This document shows, in pieces, positions 16,008 to 24,057 of a stretch of 38,320 nt of DNA. Position 1 is the first letter of the stretch; every line of letters starts with the position of its first letter. The stretch comes from Acidovorax kalamii (GTDB taxonomy: Bacteria > Pseudomonadota > Gammaproteobacteria > Burkholderiales > Burkholderiaceae_C): contig NZ_NOIG01000017.1 in assembly GCF_002245625.1 (NCBI RefSeq), forward strand, positions 1 to 38,320. Direction: 5' to 3'. Under the pieces are notes generated by a model. That model was not told where the DNA came from, did not search any database, and saw nothing but the letters and a program-made list of their open reading frames with translations. The position numbers and the translations under genes were made by a program.

Positions 16008-17032
16008 TGCGGCGCGCCGTGGTGCTGAAGAGGGCGTTATGGGCGCTGGCGTTGTTGGTGCTTTGTGCGCTGGGCACGCTGGTCTGGGCCCTGCAGCAGC
16101 ACCCGTCGCTTCAGCCCTATGCCGATTTGCAGTGGAAGGCGCCCAGCGGCGCTGGGGCGCCACCGGGCCTCAAGGTGACGTTTCTCGGTGTGTCCACCGT
16201 GCTGCTGGACGACGGCGAAACAGCGCTGATGACGGACGGGTTCTTCTCACGCCCCGGCAAGCTGCAGACCTTTCTGGGCCAGGTGGAGCCGGACATGCAG
16301 GCCATCACCCAGGGGCTGCAGCGCGCGGGGTTTCCGGGCGGGGTGGGCAAGCTGGCAGCGGTGATCCCGGTGCATTCGCACTACGACCATGCGATGGACG
16401 CCCCCGAGGTCGCCCGCCGCACGGGGGCGCTGCTGCTGGGTTCCGAGTCCACCGCCAACGTGGGGCGCGGCGCAGGCCTGGCAGAGTCCCAGATCCGGGT
16501 GGCACGGCTCGGCGAGCCGCAGCAGTTTGGCCGCTTCACGGTCACGCTGTACCCCAGCCGCCATGCGCCCACGGGCTTTACGGGCGGCGAGATCACCGCG
16601 CCGCTGCGCCCGCCCGTGCGCGCCAGCGAGTACAAGGAAGGCCAGAGCTACGCCCTGCACATGGCGCATGGCGGCCGCACGTTGCTCATCGTGGGCAGCG
16701 CAGGCTTCGAGCCCGGCGCCCTGCGCGGCGTGCACGCCGAGGTGGTGCTGCAGGGCACCGGCGCCCTCGGCCCCCGGCCCGAAAGCTACCGCGATGCGCT
16801 GTGGTCCGAAGTGATCGCCGCCGTGGGCGCCCGGCGTGTCATCCCCATCCACTGGGACGACTTCTGGCAACCCCCGGGCCAGCCCATGGTGCCCATGCCA
16901 CCGCCGCTTGACGACTTTGACGCCTCGATGACCTACCTGCGCGACCGTGGAGCACGCGAAGGTGTGGATGTGCGCCTGCCGCTGGAGTGGCAGGCCATGG
17001 ATGTGTGGGGCGGGCTGCCTGTGCGCCGGTGA
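16004..17032 (+). CDS. Membrane-anchored MBL-fold metallohydrolase (UlaG/NAPE-PLD-like)
   Basis: A 342-residue protein with an N-terminal hydrophobic segment (about residues 9-30) that would anchor it in the inner membrane or export it. The metallo-beta-lactamase zinc motif is HSHYDH (H124, H126, D128, H129). Further expected ligands occur later in SRHAPTGFTG and PIHWDDFW. The overall pattern (FLGVSTVLLDDGETALMTDG before the motif) resembles the UlaG/NAPE-phospholipase D branch rather than beta-lactamases. Two adjacent ATG codons exist at 16004 and 16007; the first overlaps the symporter stop as ATGA. Substrate is unknown. It is convergent with the ABC permease operon, with 24 bases between stops and no obvious terminator. 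Confidence 0.9.
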   Translation: MMRRAVVLKRALWALALLVLCALGTLVWALQQHPSLQPYADLQWKAPSGAGAPPGLKVTFLGVSTVLLDDGETALMTDGFFSRPGKLQTFLGQVEPDMQAITQGLQRAGFPGGVGKLAAVIPVHSHYDHAMDAPEVARRTGALLLGSESTANVGRGAGLAESQIRVARLGEPQQFGRFTVTLYPSRHAPTGFTGGEITAPLRPPVRASEYKEGQSYALHMAHGGRTLLIVGSAGFEPGALRGVHAEVVLQGTGALGPRPESYRDALWSEVIAAVGARRVIPIHWDDFWQPPGQPMVPMPPPLDDFDASMTYLRDRGAREGVDVRLPLEWQAMDVWGGLPVRR

Positions 17033-17056
17033 TAGGTGCCAGGCGGTGCGGGGCGG

Positions 17057-18214
17057 TCAGGACGCCTGGGCCCGAGCGAGGGGGCGCGCCTTGTACAACA
17101 CCGCCGCCGTGCACACAGCCCCCAGAGCCACCAGTGCACACAGATATGGCAGCGCAGCCTGCAGCGGCGCCCCCAGCTGGTTGAGCCGCAGCGAGGCCTG
17201 CACGCCTGAGGTGCTGGGCAGCAGCCAGCGCAGCCACTGCAGCGGCTCGGGCAGGGCCTCCACAGGCCACGAGAAACCGGCGACGAACGCGATGGGCAGC
17301 GTGGTGAACAGCAGCACCTGCAGCGCGCGCTCGCGGTTGCCAAACCACAGGCCCAGCAGCGAGCCCAGCGCCGCGATGGCGGGCACGTAGCAGGCCAGCA
17401 GGGCCAGTGCACCCAGCGGGTTGCCACCGCGCGGGTAGTCGTGCAGCACAAAGATCCAGCCGAAGTAAAACAGCCCACTGGCCCAGCCCAGCGTGCTCAG
17501 CGCCAGCAGGCGGCCGAGCCAGGTGGTGGTGCTGGCGCGGTGCTGCCCGGCCTCGACCCAGGTGCCAGCGAGCAGCGCGGCGCCCATGAGCAGGGTCTGC
17601 TGCAGGATGAGCAGCGCCACGGCGGGCACCACAAAGCTGCCATAGCCTTCGATGGGGTTGAACAGCGCCACCGTTTGCAGCTGCACCGGGGCGCGGCTGG
17701 CGCGGGCCTGCTGCGCGCTCTGGCCGCTGGCCTGCAGCTTCCTGATTTCGACCCCGGCGGACACTGTGCCCACGGCCTCGGCAAAACCGAACTGCACGGC
17801 CTTGTTGAGCAGCGCATAGGCGCCGTTGGCCTCGATGCTGACCACGGCGTTTTCACCGCGCACCACATTGCGCTTGAGGTGGGGCGGGATCACGGCATAG
17901 CCCTCGATCTCGCCGCGCCACAGGGCCTGTTGCGCCTCGTGCTCGCTGGCGGTGACCAGGCGCACTTCGATGCGCGGGTCGGCGTCGGCAAAACGCGTGA
18001 TCTGGCGCGACAGGCTGGTGCGGTCCATGTCCACCACGGCCACGGGCACGCGGGTGAGCACCTCGTCGGCGTAGAACCAGGGGTAGAAAAAGCCGTAGAG
18101 CACGGGGGCGCCGATGAGCAGCAGCAGCACGCCCTTGTCGCGCGCCACCGTGGCCAGGGCCTGCAACCAGGCGTGCAGCAGGTTGCGAGGGGTGTTATTC
18201 ATGTGGGTGTCCAT
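17057..18214 (-). CDS. ABC-2 type permease, second of a pair
   Basis: A 385-residue membrane protein of the ABC-2 (ABC2_membrane_3-like) type: one N-terminal membrane helix (about 27-45), a large extracytoplasmic domain (VVDMDRTSLSRQI, then IEGYAVIPPHLKRNV), and about five C-terminal helices from residue 205 on. Start ATG 18214 stands 2 bases after the stop of the preceding permease. It is the last gene of the TetR-controlled export operon. It is related to its neighbour by the shared order VVDxDxxSLSRQ, Y-A-V-x-x-P and the C-terminal FSGxxxPL/FSWPVEALP segment, so the two would form a heterodimer. No nucleotide-binding domain is present in either. Confidence 0.9.
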   Translation of the reverse strand: MDTHMNNTPRNLLHAWLQALATVARDKGVLLLLIGAPVLYGFFYPWFYADEVLTRVPVAVVDMDRTSLSRQITRFADADPRIEVRLVTASEHEAQQALWRGEIEGYAVIPPHLKRNVVRGENAVVSIEANGAYALLNKAVQFGFAEAVGTVSAGVEIRKLQASGQSAQQARASRAPVQLQTVALFNPIEGYGSFVVPAVALLILQQTLLMGAALLAGTWVEAGQHRASTTTWLGRLLALSTLGWASGLFYFGWIFVLHDYPRGGNPLGALALLACYVPAIAALGSLLGLWFGNRERALQVLLFTTLPIAFVAGFSWPVEALPEPLQWLRWLLPSTSGVQASLRLNQLGAPLQAALPYLCALVALGAVCTAAVLYKARPLARAQAS

Positions 18215-18216
18215 GG

Positions 18217-19413
18217 TCAGCGACCTCCCCAGGTGTCCGGCCGCCGGGCGGCCAGGTGCAGGCCCACGGTGCCCACCAGCCCGAGCACGCCGGTGGCCAC
18301 CAGCAGCGCCCCCATGGTCGAAACGCTGGTGCTGAGCGGCGCGCCCATCTGCAACTGCTCGATCTGCAGGCGGATGTAGTGGGTGAAGGGCATGGCCTCG
18401 GCCCAGGCGCGGGCGCTGGCGGGCATGCCCGACAGCGGAAACGCCACGCCGCTGAACGCAAATGCCGGGGCGGCGAAAAATCCCGCGCCCGACAGCGCGG
18501 TGCGCAATGAGCGAGTGAGGGCTGCCAAAGCCGCACCGGCTGTCAGCGAGACCGCCATCAGCAGCGCCAGTGCGCCCGCCACCCAGGCGAGGTTGCCCGG
18601 CGGGTGCCAGCCCCGGCCCCAGGTGATGCCCACCAGCGCCAGCAGGCCCACCAGGGTGAGCGTGGCCCAGGGCAGCGCGAGCTTGCCGATGAGCGAGCCC
18701 GCTGTGTGGAGCGGGCCACCCGCGCCCGGCGCGTCTCCCAGCGCGTTTCCCAGCCACTCGCCCAGGCTGCGGTCGCGCAGTTCGCGGCCCACCGTCCAGG
18801 CGCCCGCCGTCATGGCCAGGATGTGCAGCAGAGCGGGGATGAGCGCCGCGCCCAGAAACTGCTCGTAGTTGCTGGACACATTGAACAGCGCCACCATCTG
18901 CGTGTGGATGGGCTCCATGCTCACGCGCACGGCCCGCGCCGCCTCGCCGCGCTTGTTGCGTGCGGCCATCTCGATACCCGCCGACAGCGTGCCCACGGCG
19001 GCACGCACATCGCGCTGCAGCAGGCCCGAATGGGTGCCCATCTGCGCGTTGTGCAGCAGGGTGACCTGGGCGGTGCGGCCTTCCTTCACGGTGCGCGCAA
19101 AGTCGCGCGGGATGGTGACGACGGCATAGACCTCGATGTTGCGCAGGGCGCGTTCTGCCTCGCCCGTGTTGGCAAATTGCTGCGTGATCTGTACGCCGGG
19201 GGTGGCGTCGAGCATGCGCACCAGCTGGCGCGACAGGCTGGAGTGGTCTTCATCGACCACCCCCACGGCCAGGTGGCGCGGCAGCCCGGCCGAAAAGATC
19301 CACCACAAAAGCGCCACGCCCAGCAGCGGCACCCAGGTGACCATGGCCAGGTCCCAGGGGTCGGCCGCCAGGCGCCGGGCTTCGCGGCAGAAGCTGTTTA
19401 CTATTGAATTCAT
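18217..19413 (-). CDS. ABC-2 type permease, first of a pair
   Basis: A 398-residue ABC-2 type permease with the same architecture as the next gene: a membrane helix at about 22-42 (MVTWVPLLGVALLWWIF), an extracytoplasmic domain with VVDEDHSSLSRQLVRMLD and YAVVTIPRDF, then five or so helices including FSGVAFPLSGMP. ATG 19413 lies inside repeat copy D. A GTG at 19449, also in the repeat, would add 12 residues. Neither has a recognisable Shine-Dalgarno, so translation may depend on coupling or the start may have been remodelled by the repeat. Upstream is the HlyD-like adaptor; the ATPase gene normally found in such operons is absent. Confidence 0.88.
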   Translation of the reverse strand: MNSIVNSFCREARRLAADPWDLAMVTWVPLLGVALLWWIFSAGLPRHLAVGVVDEDHSSLSRQLVRMLDATPGVQITQQFANTGEAERALRNIEVYAVVTIPRDFARTVKEGRTAQVTLLHNAQMGTHSGLLQRDVRAAVGTLSAGIEMAARNKRGEAARAVRVSMEPIHTQMVALFNVSSNYEQFLGAALIPALLHILAMTAGAWTVGRELRDRSLGEWLGNALGDAPGAGGPLHTAGSLIGKLALPWATLTLVGLLALVGITWGRGWHPPGNLAWVAGALALLMAVSLTAGAALAALTRSLRTALSGAGFFAAPAFAFSGVAFPLSGMPASARAWAEAMPFTHYIRLQIEQLQMGAPLSTSVSTMGALLVATGVLGLVGTVGLHLAARRPDTWGGR

Positions 19414-19468
19414 AGCTACTTGCGCTTGATGGTCGCGCGCAGAAGGCACTTTTTATTCAAAATTTCAG
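19400..19468 (+). repeat. Interspersed repeat R1, copy D, at the hlyD-permease junction
   Basis: Core ACTATTGAATTCATAGC (19400-19416), then TACTTGCGCTTGATGGTCGC, GCGCAGAAGGCAC and a TTTTTATTCAAAATTTCAG end. This is one of the best copies. On the minus strand its first bases contain the TGA stop of the HlyD-like gene and its core contains the ATG of the permease. Confidence 0.88.
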
Positions 19469-20451
19469 TGCACCAGCACCGTCATGCCGGGGCGTGCGCC
19501 CTCGATGGGGGCTGCCGGCCGGGCGCGCACTTCAAACGTGCGGGCATCAAAGCCCTGGCCTGCGCGCGTGGCGCGCCAGGTGGCGAAGTCAGGCAGGGCA
19601 CCGGTGTGGTAGACCTTGAACTTGACGGCCTGGTTGCCCAGCGCTGGCAGGGTGGCTTCAAATTCGTTGCCGATGGCAAAACGCTGCAGGCGGTCTTCGC
19701 GCACGTTCAGCACCACCCACTGGTCTTTCAGGTCCACCACCGTGACCACGGCCACGCCCTGGGGCGAGAGCTCGCCGGTGCGTGCCAGCACCTTGGCCAC
19801 TTCGCCTGCCACAGGGCTCTTGAGTTCCGTTTCTGCCTGGGCGGCCTGCACCTCAGCCACCACACCGGCCACCTGGCGCGCCTGGGCGCTGGCGGCCGAC
19901 CGGTCTTCGGTGCGGGCACCGGCGCGGGCCAGGTCGTACTGCGCCTTGGCGGCCAGCGCCTGGTCGCGCGATGCCTTGAAGTTGGCCTCGGCCTCGTCGC
20001 GTTTCTGTGTGGCCACCAGGCCCTCGCGCGCCAGGCCATCGACGCGCTTGAAAGAGCTTTCCGCCAGGTCGGCGGCGGCCACGGCGCGCTGCCAGTTCAG
20101 GCGGGCCATCTCCACCTCTTGCGGGCGGGCGCCATGCTCGGCCTTGGCGGCCACGGCCTGCGCAGCCTCCTGGGCGGCGGTGGCCTGGGCCAGCTTGGCC
20201 TGGACCTCGGGGCTGTCCATGCGGATCAGCGGCGCGCCGACGGCAATCTGGTCGCCTTCCTTCACCAGGATCTGCGCGATGCGGGCCGTGACCTTGGGGG
20301 CGATGTCGGCTTCTTGCGCCTCCATCTGGCCCTGGAAGACCTCGGGTGCGGGTTGCGATGCCTTCCACAGGCCGAGGCCCACAAAGCCCGCCACGGCCAC
20401 GAAGGCCACCGTGCCGATCACGGCCGCCTTTTTGCTGTTGTTCTTGCTCAT
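19465..20451 (-). CDS. HlyD/EmrA-type membrane-fusion protein
   Basis: A 328-residue periplasmic adaptor. An N-terminal anchor (about residues 10-30) is followed by the first lipoyl half (APKVTARIAQILVKEGDQI), a long Ala/Glu-rich coiled-coil hairpin (about 75-195), the second lipoyl half (LKSPVAGEVAKVLARTGELS) and a beta-barrel region ending ARPGMTVLV. ATG 20451 is chosen because GGAG is 8 bases upstream; a GTG at 20460 overlaps the TolC-like stop as GTGA and is an alternative. It would link the inner-membrane permeases to the TolC-like channel encoded just upstream. Its own stop codon lies in repeat D. Confidence 0.92.
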   Translation of the reverse strand: MSKNNSKKAAVIGTVAFVAVAGFVGLGLWKASQPAPEVFQGQMEAQEADIAPKVTARIAQILVKEGDQIAVGAPLIRMDSPEVQAKLAQATAAQEAAQAVAAKAEHGARPQEVEMARLNWQRAVAAADLAESSFKRVDGLAREGLVATQKRDEAEANFKASRDQALAAKAQYDLARAGARTEDRSAASAQARQVAGVVAEVQAAQAETELKSPVAGEVAKVLARTGELSPQGVAVVTVVDLKDQWVVLNVREDRLQRFAIGNEFEATLPALGNQAVKFKVYHTGALPDFATWRATRAGQGFDARTFEVRARPAAPIEGARPGMTVLVH

Positions 20452-20456
20452 CGTGT

Positions 20457-21899
20457 TCACTCCACTTTCATTGCGTCAGCACGCGCCATGTATTTGCCAA
20501 AGTCTTCCGACAGGCCGCAGCTCTCCAGCAGCTCGGCCAGTGCCTTCACGTAATCGTGCGCAGCCTGGGCGCGTTCGGTCTGCGCCTTGGCCTGGTTCAC
20601 CTGCGCGTCGATCAGGTCGAGCGTGGTGCTGGTGCCCGCCTTCAGGCCCGCCGTGCGCAGGCGCAGCACTTCGTCGGCCAGCTCCAGGCCGGGCTGCAGC
20701 GCCAGGTAGGCGCGGCGCGCCTGCTCCAGCGCCAGCCAGCGCTTTTCCACCAGCAGGGCGATGTCGTTCTGCGCCTGCGCGCCGGTGCGCTCGGCCTGCG
20801 CGATCTGGCGCTGGGACGACTCGGCGAGGGTGTTGCGGTCGATGGAGTCCCACAGCGTCCAGCGCACGCCCACACCGGCCACCCAGTCGGCCTCCTTGCC
20901 GGTCTTGAGCTGGCGCTGGCCGAAGGCGAACACCTGGGGCTTGCGCAGCGCCTCCTGTGCGGCGTGCAGCTGGGTGGCCTGTTCCTTTTTGGCGGCCACC
21001 TTGTCCAGCCCGGGGTGGCGGGCCAGTGCGGTGTCGATGAAGTGGGGCAGGGGTTCCACCGGCCCACCCAGCACAAACAGCGGGCTGGTGGGTGTGACCA
21101 ACTCGGTGGCCTTGAGCGTGCGGGTGAGCGCAGTGGTGGCCAGCTCGGCGTCGTCGCGTGCCTTGCGGGCGTTGCGGCGCGCTTCCTCCAGGGCCGAGCG
21201 GGCCTGCAGGCGCTCCACGCGGGCGATCACACCTGCGTCCAGCATCTTCTGGGCAGCGGCGTCGTGCTGCTCGATGGTGGCCAGGGCGGCCTCGCGCAGC
21301 ACGGCAGCGCGCTGGGCCAGCTGGGCGCCAAAGTAGCGCTGCACCAGCAGGGTGGTGGCTTCGTGTCCGGTCTTGGCGGCGTCGGCCTGGGCTTCCTGGG
21401 TCTGTGCGTCCAGCAGGCCCCGCGCGGCGTTGCTGGCGCCGCCCATGTAGATGGGCCAGACGGCCGAGACCGATGCCGTGGTGTCGCTTTTGCTGCGGTT
21501 GAGCGTGTAGCTTGATGGCAGGTGAGGCAACTGTGCCAGGGGCGCTGCCAGCTGCGGCGGCAGCTGCGACAGCACGCCGGGCAGCGCGCGGTTCAGTGGG
21601 TTCAGGTCCACGTCCAGGTTGGCGTTGTAGGCATAGGCCGCACCGCTCAGGTGGACCACCGGGCCGCCCAGGCGCTGCAGCGCTTCGCGGCGCAGCTGGG
21701 CGCTTTCCACCGCGTGGCGCGATGCGGCCAGGTGGTCTGATCGCTGCAACAGCTGCTGCTGTGCGGCGTCAAAGGCCAGGGGTTCTGCCTGGGCAGGCAG
21801 GGCGATGAAGGCAGTAAGGGCCAGGGGGGCGGATGCGATCAGGCACAGCAAAGCTCCGCCTGCCCGGCCGGTGCGCCGGGGCGTGGGGTTCGTCGTCAT
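20457..21899 (-). CDS. TolC-family outer-membrane efflux protein
   Basis: A 480-residue protein with an N-terminal signal sequence (hydrophobic to about residue 33, likely cleavage after ALPAQA). The mature part has the TolC/OEP two-repeat pattern: long amphipathic helices rich in Ala, Gln and Glu (residues about 155-260 and 370-455) and strand segments such as TTASVSAVWPIYMGG and WVAGVGVRWTLWDS, which mark the equivalent strands in each repeat. It forms the channel of a tripartite exporter with the adjacent adaptor and permeases. The gene follows the diiron-type hydrolase gene by 18 bases, and the next gene begins at its end, so this is one operon. Transported compound unknown. Confidence 0.92.
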   Translation of the reverse strand: MTTNPTPRRTGRAGGALLCLIASAPLALTAFIALPAQAEPLAFDAAQQQLLQRSDHLAASRHAVESAQLRREALQRLGGPVVHLSGAAYAYNANLDVDLNPLNRALPGVLSQLPPQLAAPLAQLPHLPSSYTLNRSKSDTTASVSAVWPIYMGGASNAARGLLDAQTQEAQADAAKTGHEATTLLVQRYFGAQLAQRAAVLREAALATIEQHDAAAQKMLDAGVIARVERLQARSALEEARRNARKARDDAELATTALTRTLKATELVTPTSPLFVLGGPVEPLPHFIDTALARHPGLDKVAAKKEQATQLHAAQEALRKPQVFAFGQRQLKTGKEADWVAGVGVRWTLWDSIDRNTLAESSQRQIAQAERTGAQAQNDIALLVEKRWLALEQARRAYLALQPGLELADEVLRLRTAGLKAGTSTTLDLIDAQVNQAKAQTERAQAAHDYVKALAELLESCGLSEDFGKYMARADAMKVE

Positions 21900-21917
21900 G
21901 GTTTCAGGTCGTTGTTG

Positions 21918-22739
21918 TCAGCGGGCGCCCACGGGCGTGTAGGCGTTGCTGTGTTCGGCCAGCCAGCGCTCCGAGAGGTCGCTGCCATGCTGGCCGGGGT
22001 GAAAGTCGCGCTTCAGGTACTGGCGCCAGGGCTTCCAGCTTTCGCGCACCAGGCCACCTTGGCCAAACAGCGTGCGCGCGGCGCTGGCCCAGGTGCTCCA
22101 CTTCCATAGCGTGCCGCTCTGGCGCAGGTTGCTCACGGTCTGGCGCAGCACATCGCCCAAAAACACCCAGGTGATGCGGCGGAACCAGGTGATGCGCCAT
22201 TCGTGGTTGCCACCCAGCGCCTGGTACAGGTCGAACGCGGTGTTCTTGTGTTCGGCCTCTTCGGCGCAGTGCCATTGCCACATCGTGGCCAGGCGGGGCT
22301 CGGCGCCCTGCAGCACCTCGGGGTGGGCCAGCAGCCATTCGGCCAGCAGGGCGGTGAAGTGCTCGTTGGCGGCCGTCACGGCCAGCGGGTGGCGCGGGTC
22401 GGCCCCGGCAAACAGCTTCATGCGCTCTGCGGCGCGCGGGGCCCAGTCGTTGACGAGGCCCTGTTTTTCGAGGTGGCCGTTGAACAGCGCGTGGAGGCGG
22501 CGGTGTGTGGCCTCTTGCCCGATGAAGCCGCGCACCTCGTTGGCGAACTGTGCCTGCAGGTCGGGTGGCAGGGCCTTGTGGCCGTCACGCACGGCGTCGA
22601 TGAAGAACTGCTCGCCCACAGGGAAGCTCATCGACAGCGCGTTGAACAGCGCCGTGCGAAATGCGTCACCGCCGCACCATTGGCGCGCAAACGGCGTTTC
22701 CAGGTCAATCAGCAGACGGCGGACAACAAGTTCGGTCAT
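21918..22739 (-). CDS. Putative diiron metal-dependent hydrolase (PF10118-like)
   Basis: A 273-residue, mainly helical protein I recognise as the predicted metal-dependent hydrolase family. A ferritin-like four-helix metal site is suggested by E43 (GEQFFID), the E76-x2-H79 motif (GQEATH), E126 (ANEHFTA) and the E161-x2-H164 motif (EEAEHKN). No signal peptide is present. The reaction is not known to me for any close member; oxygen chemistry on a hydrophobic substrate is a fair guess from the metal site. It is the first gene of the exporter operon and divergent from tetR, so it probably acts on the compound that the exporter removes or that the regulator senses. Confidence 0.8.
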   Translation of the reverse strand: MTELVVRRLLIDLETPFARQWCGGDAFRTALFNALSMSFPVGEQFFIDAVRDGHKALPPDLQAQFANEVRGFIGQEATHRRLHALFNGHLEKQGLVNDWAPRAAERMKLFAGADPRHPLAVTAANEHFTALLAEWLLAHPEVLQGAEPRLATMWQWHCAEEAEHKNTAFDLYQALGGNHEWRITWFRRITWVFLGDVLRQTVSNLRQSGTLWKWSTWASAARTLFGQGGLVRESWKPWRQYLKRDFHPGQHGSDLSERWLAEHSNAYTPVGAR

Positions 22740-22774
22740 GGGCGATCTCCGTCAGGGGCAGGAGGGGAAAGATT

Positions 22775-22790
22775 GGTACGTTGCAGTACC
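22775..22790. promoter_or_regulatory. TetR-type operator 1
   Basis: GGTAC-GTTGCA-GTACC, perfect 5-bp arms with a 6-base centre, in the divergent gap between the hydrolase gene (start 22739) and tetR (start 22864). The same arms recur 45 bases away at 22820-22835, making accidental symmetry unlikely. Confidence 0.75.
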
Positions 22791-22819
22791 GAGTGCTTTG
22801 TATGATGCAGGTCAACTGT

Positions 22820-22835
22820 GGTACTGTCAAGTACC
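22820..22835. promoter_or_regulatory. TetR-type operator 2 overlapping a -35-like TTGACA
   Basis: GGTAC-TGTCAA-GTACC, the same arms as operator 1. Its centre read on the minus strand is TTGACA, a consensus -35 for the hydrolase-exporter operon, though a matching -10 is poor (CATCAT after 17 bases). Binding here would block that promoter. Confidence 0.75.
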
Positions 22836-22863
22836 TAACCCGATTTCGAGGGATTTTTTTGCC

Positions 22864-23469
22864 ATGACTGCCGCTGCCGACACCCCCACCCCAGGCAATG
22901 AACACCGCGCCCGCCTGCTCGAAGGCATGGCCCGCGCCGTGGCCGCCAAGGGCTATGCCGACACCACGATTGCCGACATCGTGCGCGAGGCCAGTGTGTC
23001 GCGCCGCACCTTCTATGAAAACTTTGCCGACAAGGCTGAATGCCTGATTGCGCTGTACGAGGTGGCCAGCGGCAACGCCATTGCCGTGCTGCGCGGCGCG
23101 ATCGACCCGCACAGCGAGTGGCAGGCCCAGGTGGAGCAGGCCATGGCGGCCTACTTTGGCGTGCTGGCGCGCAACCCGGTGCTGCTGCGCACCCTGTTCA
23201 TCGACATCCTGGGCCTGGGTGCACCAGGCCTGGCGGCGCGGCGCCGCGCCAACCAGCAGCTGGCCGACCTGATGCTGGATGTCGTCAACAACCGCCCTGG
23301 CGAGCGCCTGCGCAAGACGCCGCTGCAGCCCACGATGGCGATGGCAGTGGTGGGCGGCATCAACGAGATGGTGCTGCAGGCCATCGAGCAGGAGCGCGCG
23401 AACGACCTGCAGGAGCTGGTGGAGCCCGCCGCGATGCTGCTGCGTGCAGCGATCTCCGCCGAGTTCTGA
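22864..23469 (+). CDS. TetR-family transcriptional repressor
   Basis: A 201-residue regulator. The N-terminal helix-turn-helix spans about residues 34-53 (TTIADIVREASVSRRTFYENF), followed by the family's FADKAECLIALYE linker. The C-terminal ligand/dimer domain is helical and not assignable to a ligand class. ATG 22864 fits the family start; the upstream bases are T-rich with no strong ribosome site. It is divergent from the hydrolase-TolC-HlyD-permease operon, and two identical-arm palindromes in the gap are the probable operators. This makes it the likely repressor of that operon and of itself. Confidence 0.92.
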   Translation: MTAAADTPTPGNEHRARLLEGMARAVAAKGYADTTIADIVREASVSRRTFYENFADKAECLIALYEVASGNAIAVLRGAIDPHSEWQAQVEQAMAAYFGVLARNPVLLRTLFIDILGLGAPGLAARRRANQQLADLMLDVVNNRPGERLRKTPLQPTMAMAVVGGINEMVLQAIEQERANDLQELVEPAAMLLRAAISAEF

Positions 23470-23520
23470 GCGCAATCGCAAATTTGCTCGCGCTTGTTCA
23501 CAGCGGTGCACGCCACCCAC

Positions 23521-23653
23521 GACGCATGAAACTGGCGCGGCCTTAGCCAGTGCCCCCGCGCAAGGGCCGCCCTGCCGCGCTGGGGGCGTCCCCCTCCCGG
23601 CTCGCGCAGCGAGACGAGAGAGGGGGAAGGCGCGAAGCGACTCAGGGGGTGTT
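23521..23653. repeat. GC-rich intergenic repeat R2, copy 3
   Basis: Begins GACGCATGAAACTGGCGCGG, contains CCCGCGCAAGGGCCGCC, a CTCGC/GCGAG hairpin region and AGAGGGGGAAGGCGCGAAGC, and ends GACTCAGGGGGTGTT at the stop of the glyoxalase-fold gene. It aligns with 11951-12078. It fills most of the gap between tetR and the next gene, which are convergent. Confidence 0.75.
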
Positions 23654-24040
23654 TCATATCTCGTTCGCGATCTCGATCAGGTTCTCGTCGGGGTCGTAGA
23701 TGTAGACCGAGCGCAGCCGCTGCCGTGCCCCTGTGGCACCCACCGGGCCCTGCACGACGGCCACGCCTTCGGCCTGCAGGTGTGCGATGACCTCTTCGAG
23801 CGGTGTCCTGGTGAGAAAACACAGGTCACCCGAACCCGCCTTGGCATGGCGCACATTGGGGTCCACCACGGTGCCCACTTCGTGCAAGTTGATTTTCTGC
23901 GTGCCGAAGTGCAGCGCGTAGCGTTGGGGCTTGAACTCGCGTGCGGCCATGCCGAGCACCCGCTCGTAGAAGGCAATGGTGGCCGGAATGCTGGCGACGG
24001 TGAGGACGACGTGGTCGAGGGAGTCGAGGGTGAGGGGCAT
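23654..24040 (-). CDS. VOC (glyoxalase/dioxygenase-fold) family protein
   Basis: A 128-residue vicinal-oxygen-chelate protein with two beta-alpha-beta-beta-beta modules: LDHVVLTVASIPATIAFYERVLGM at the start (in two parts) and LCFLTRTPLEEVIAHLQAEGV plus SVYIYDPDENLIEI in the second half. Candidate metal ligands are H10, H53 (INLHEVG) and the terminal E of NLIEI. The family includes glyoxalase I-like proteins, dioxygenases and resistance proteins; this one resembles YaeR/virulence-associated glyoxalase-like members. ATG 24040 begins the fold correctly. It lies 17 bases after the P-type ATPase stop and is probably co-transcribed with it. Substrate unknown. Confidence 0.88.
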   Translation of the reverse strand: MPLTLDSLDHVVLTVASIPATIAFYERVLGMAAREFKPQRYALHFGTQKINLHEVGTVVDPNVRHAKAGSGDLCFLTRTPLEEVIAHLQAEGVAVVQGPVGATGARQRLRSVYIYDPDENLIEIANEI

Positions 24041-24057
24041 GGCGGGCGGTGGTGTGG

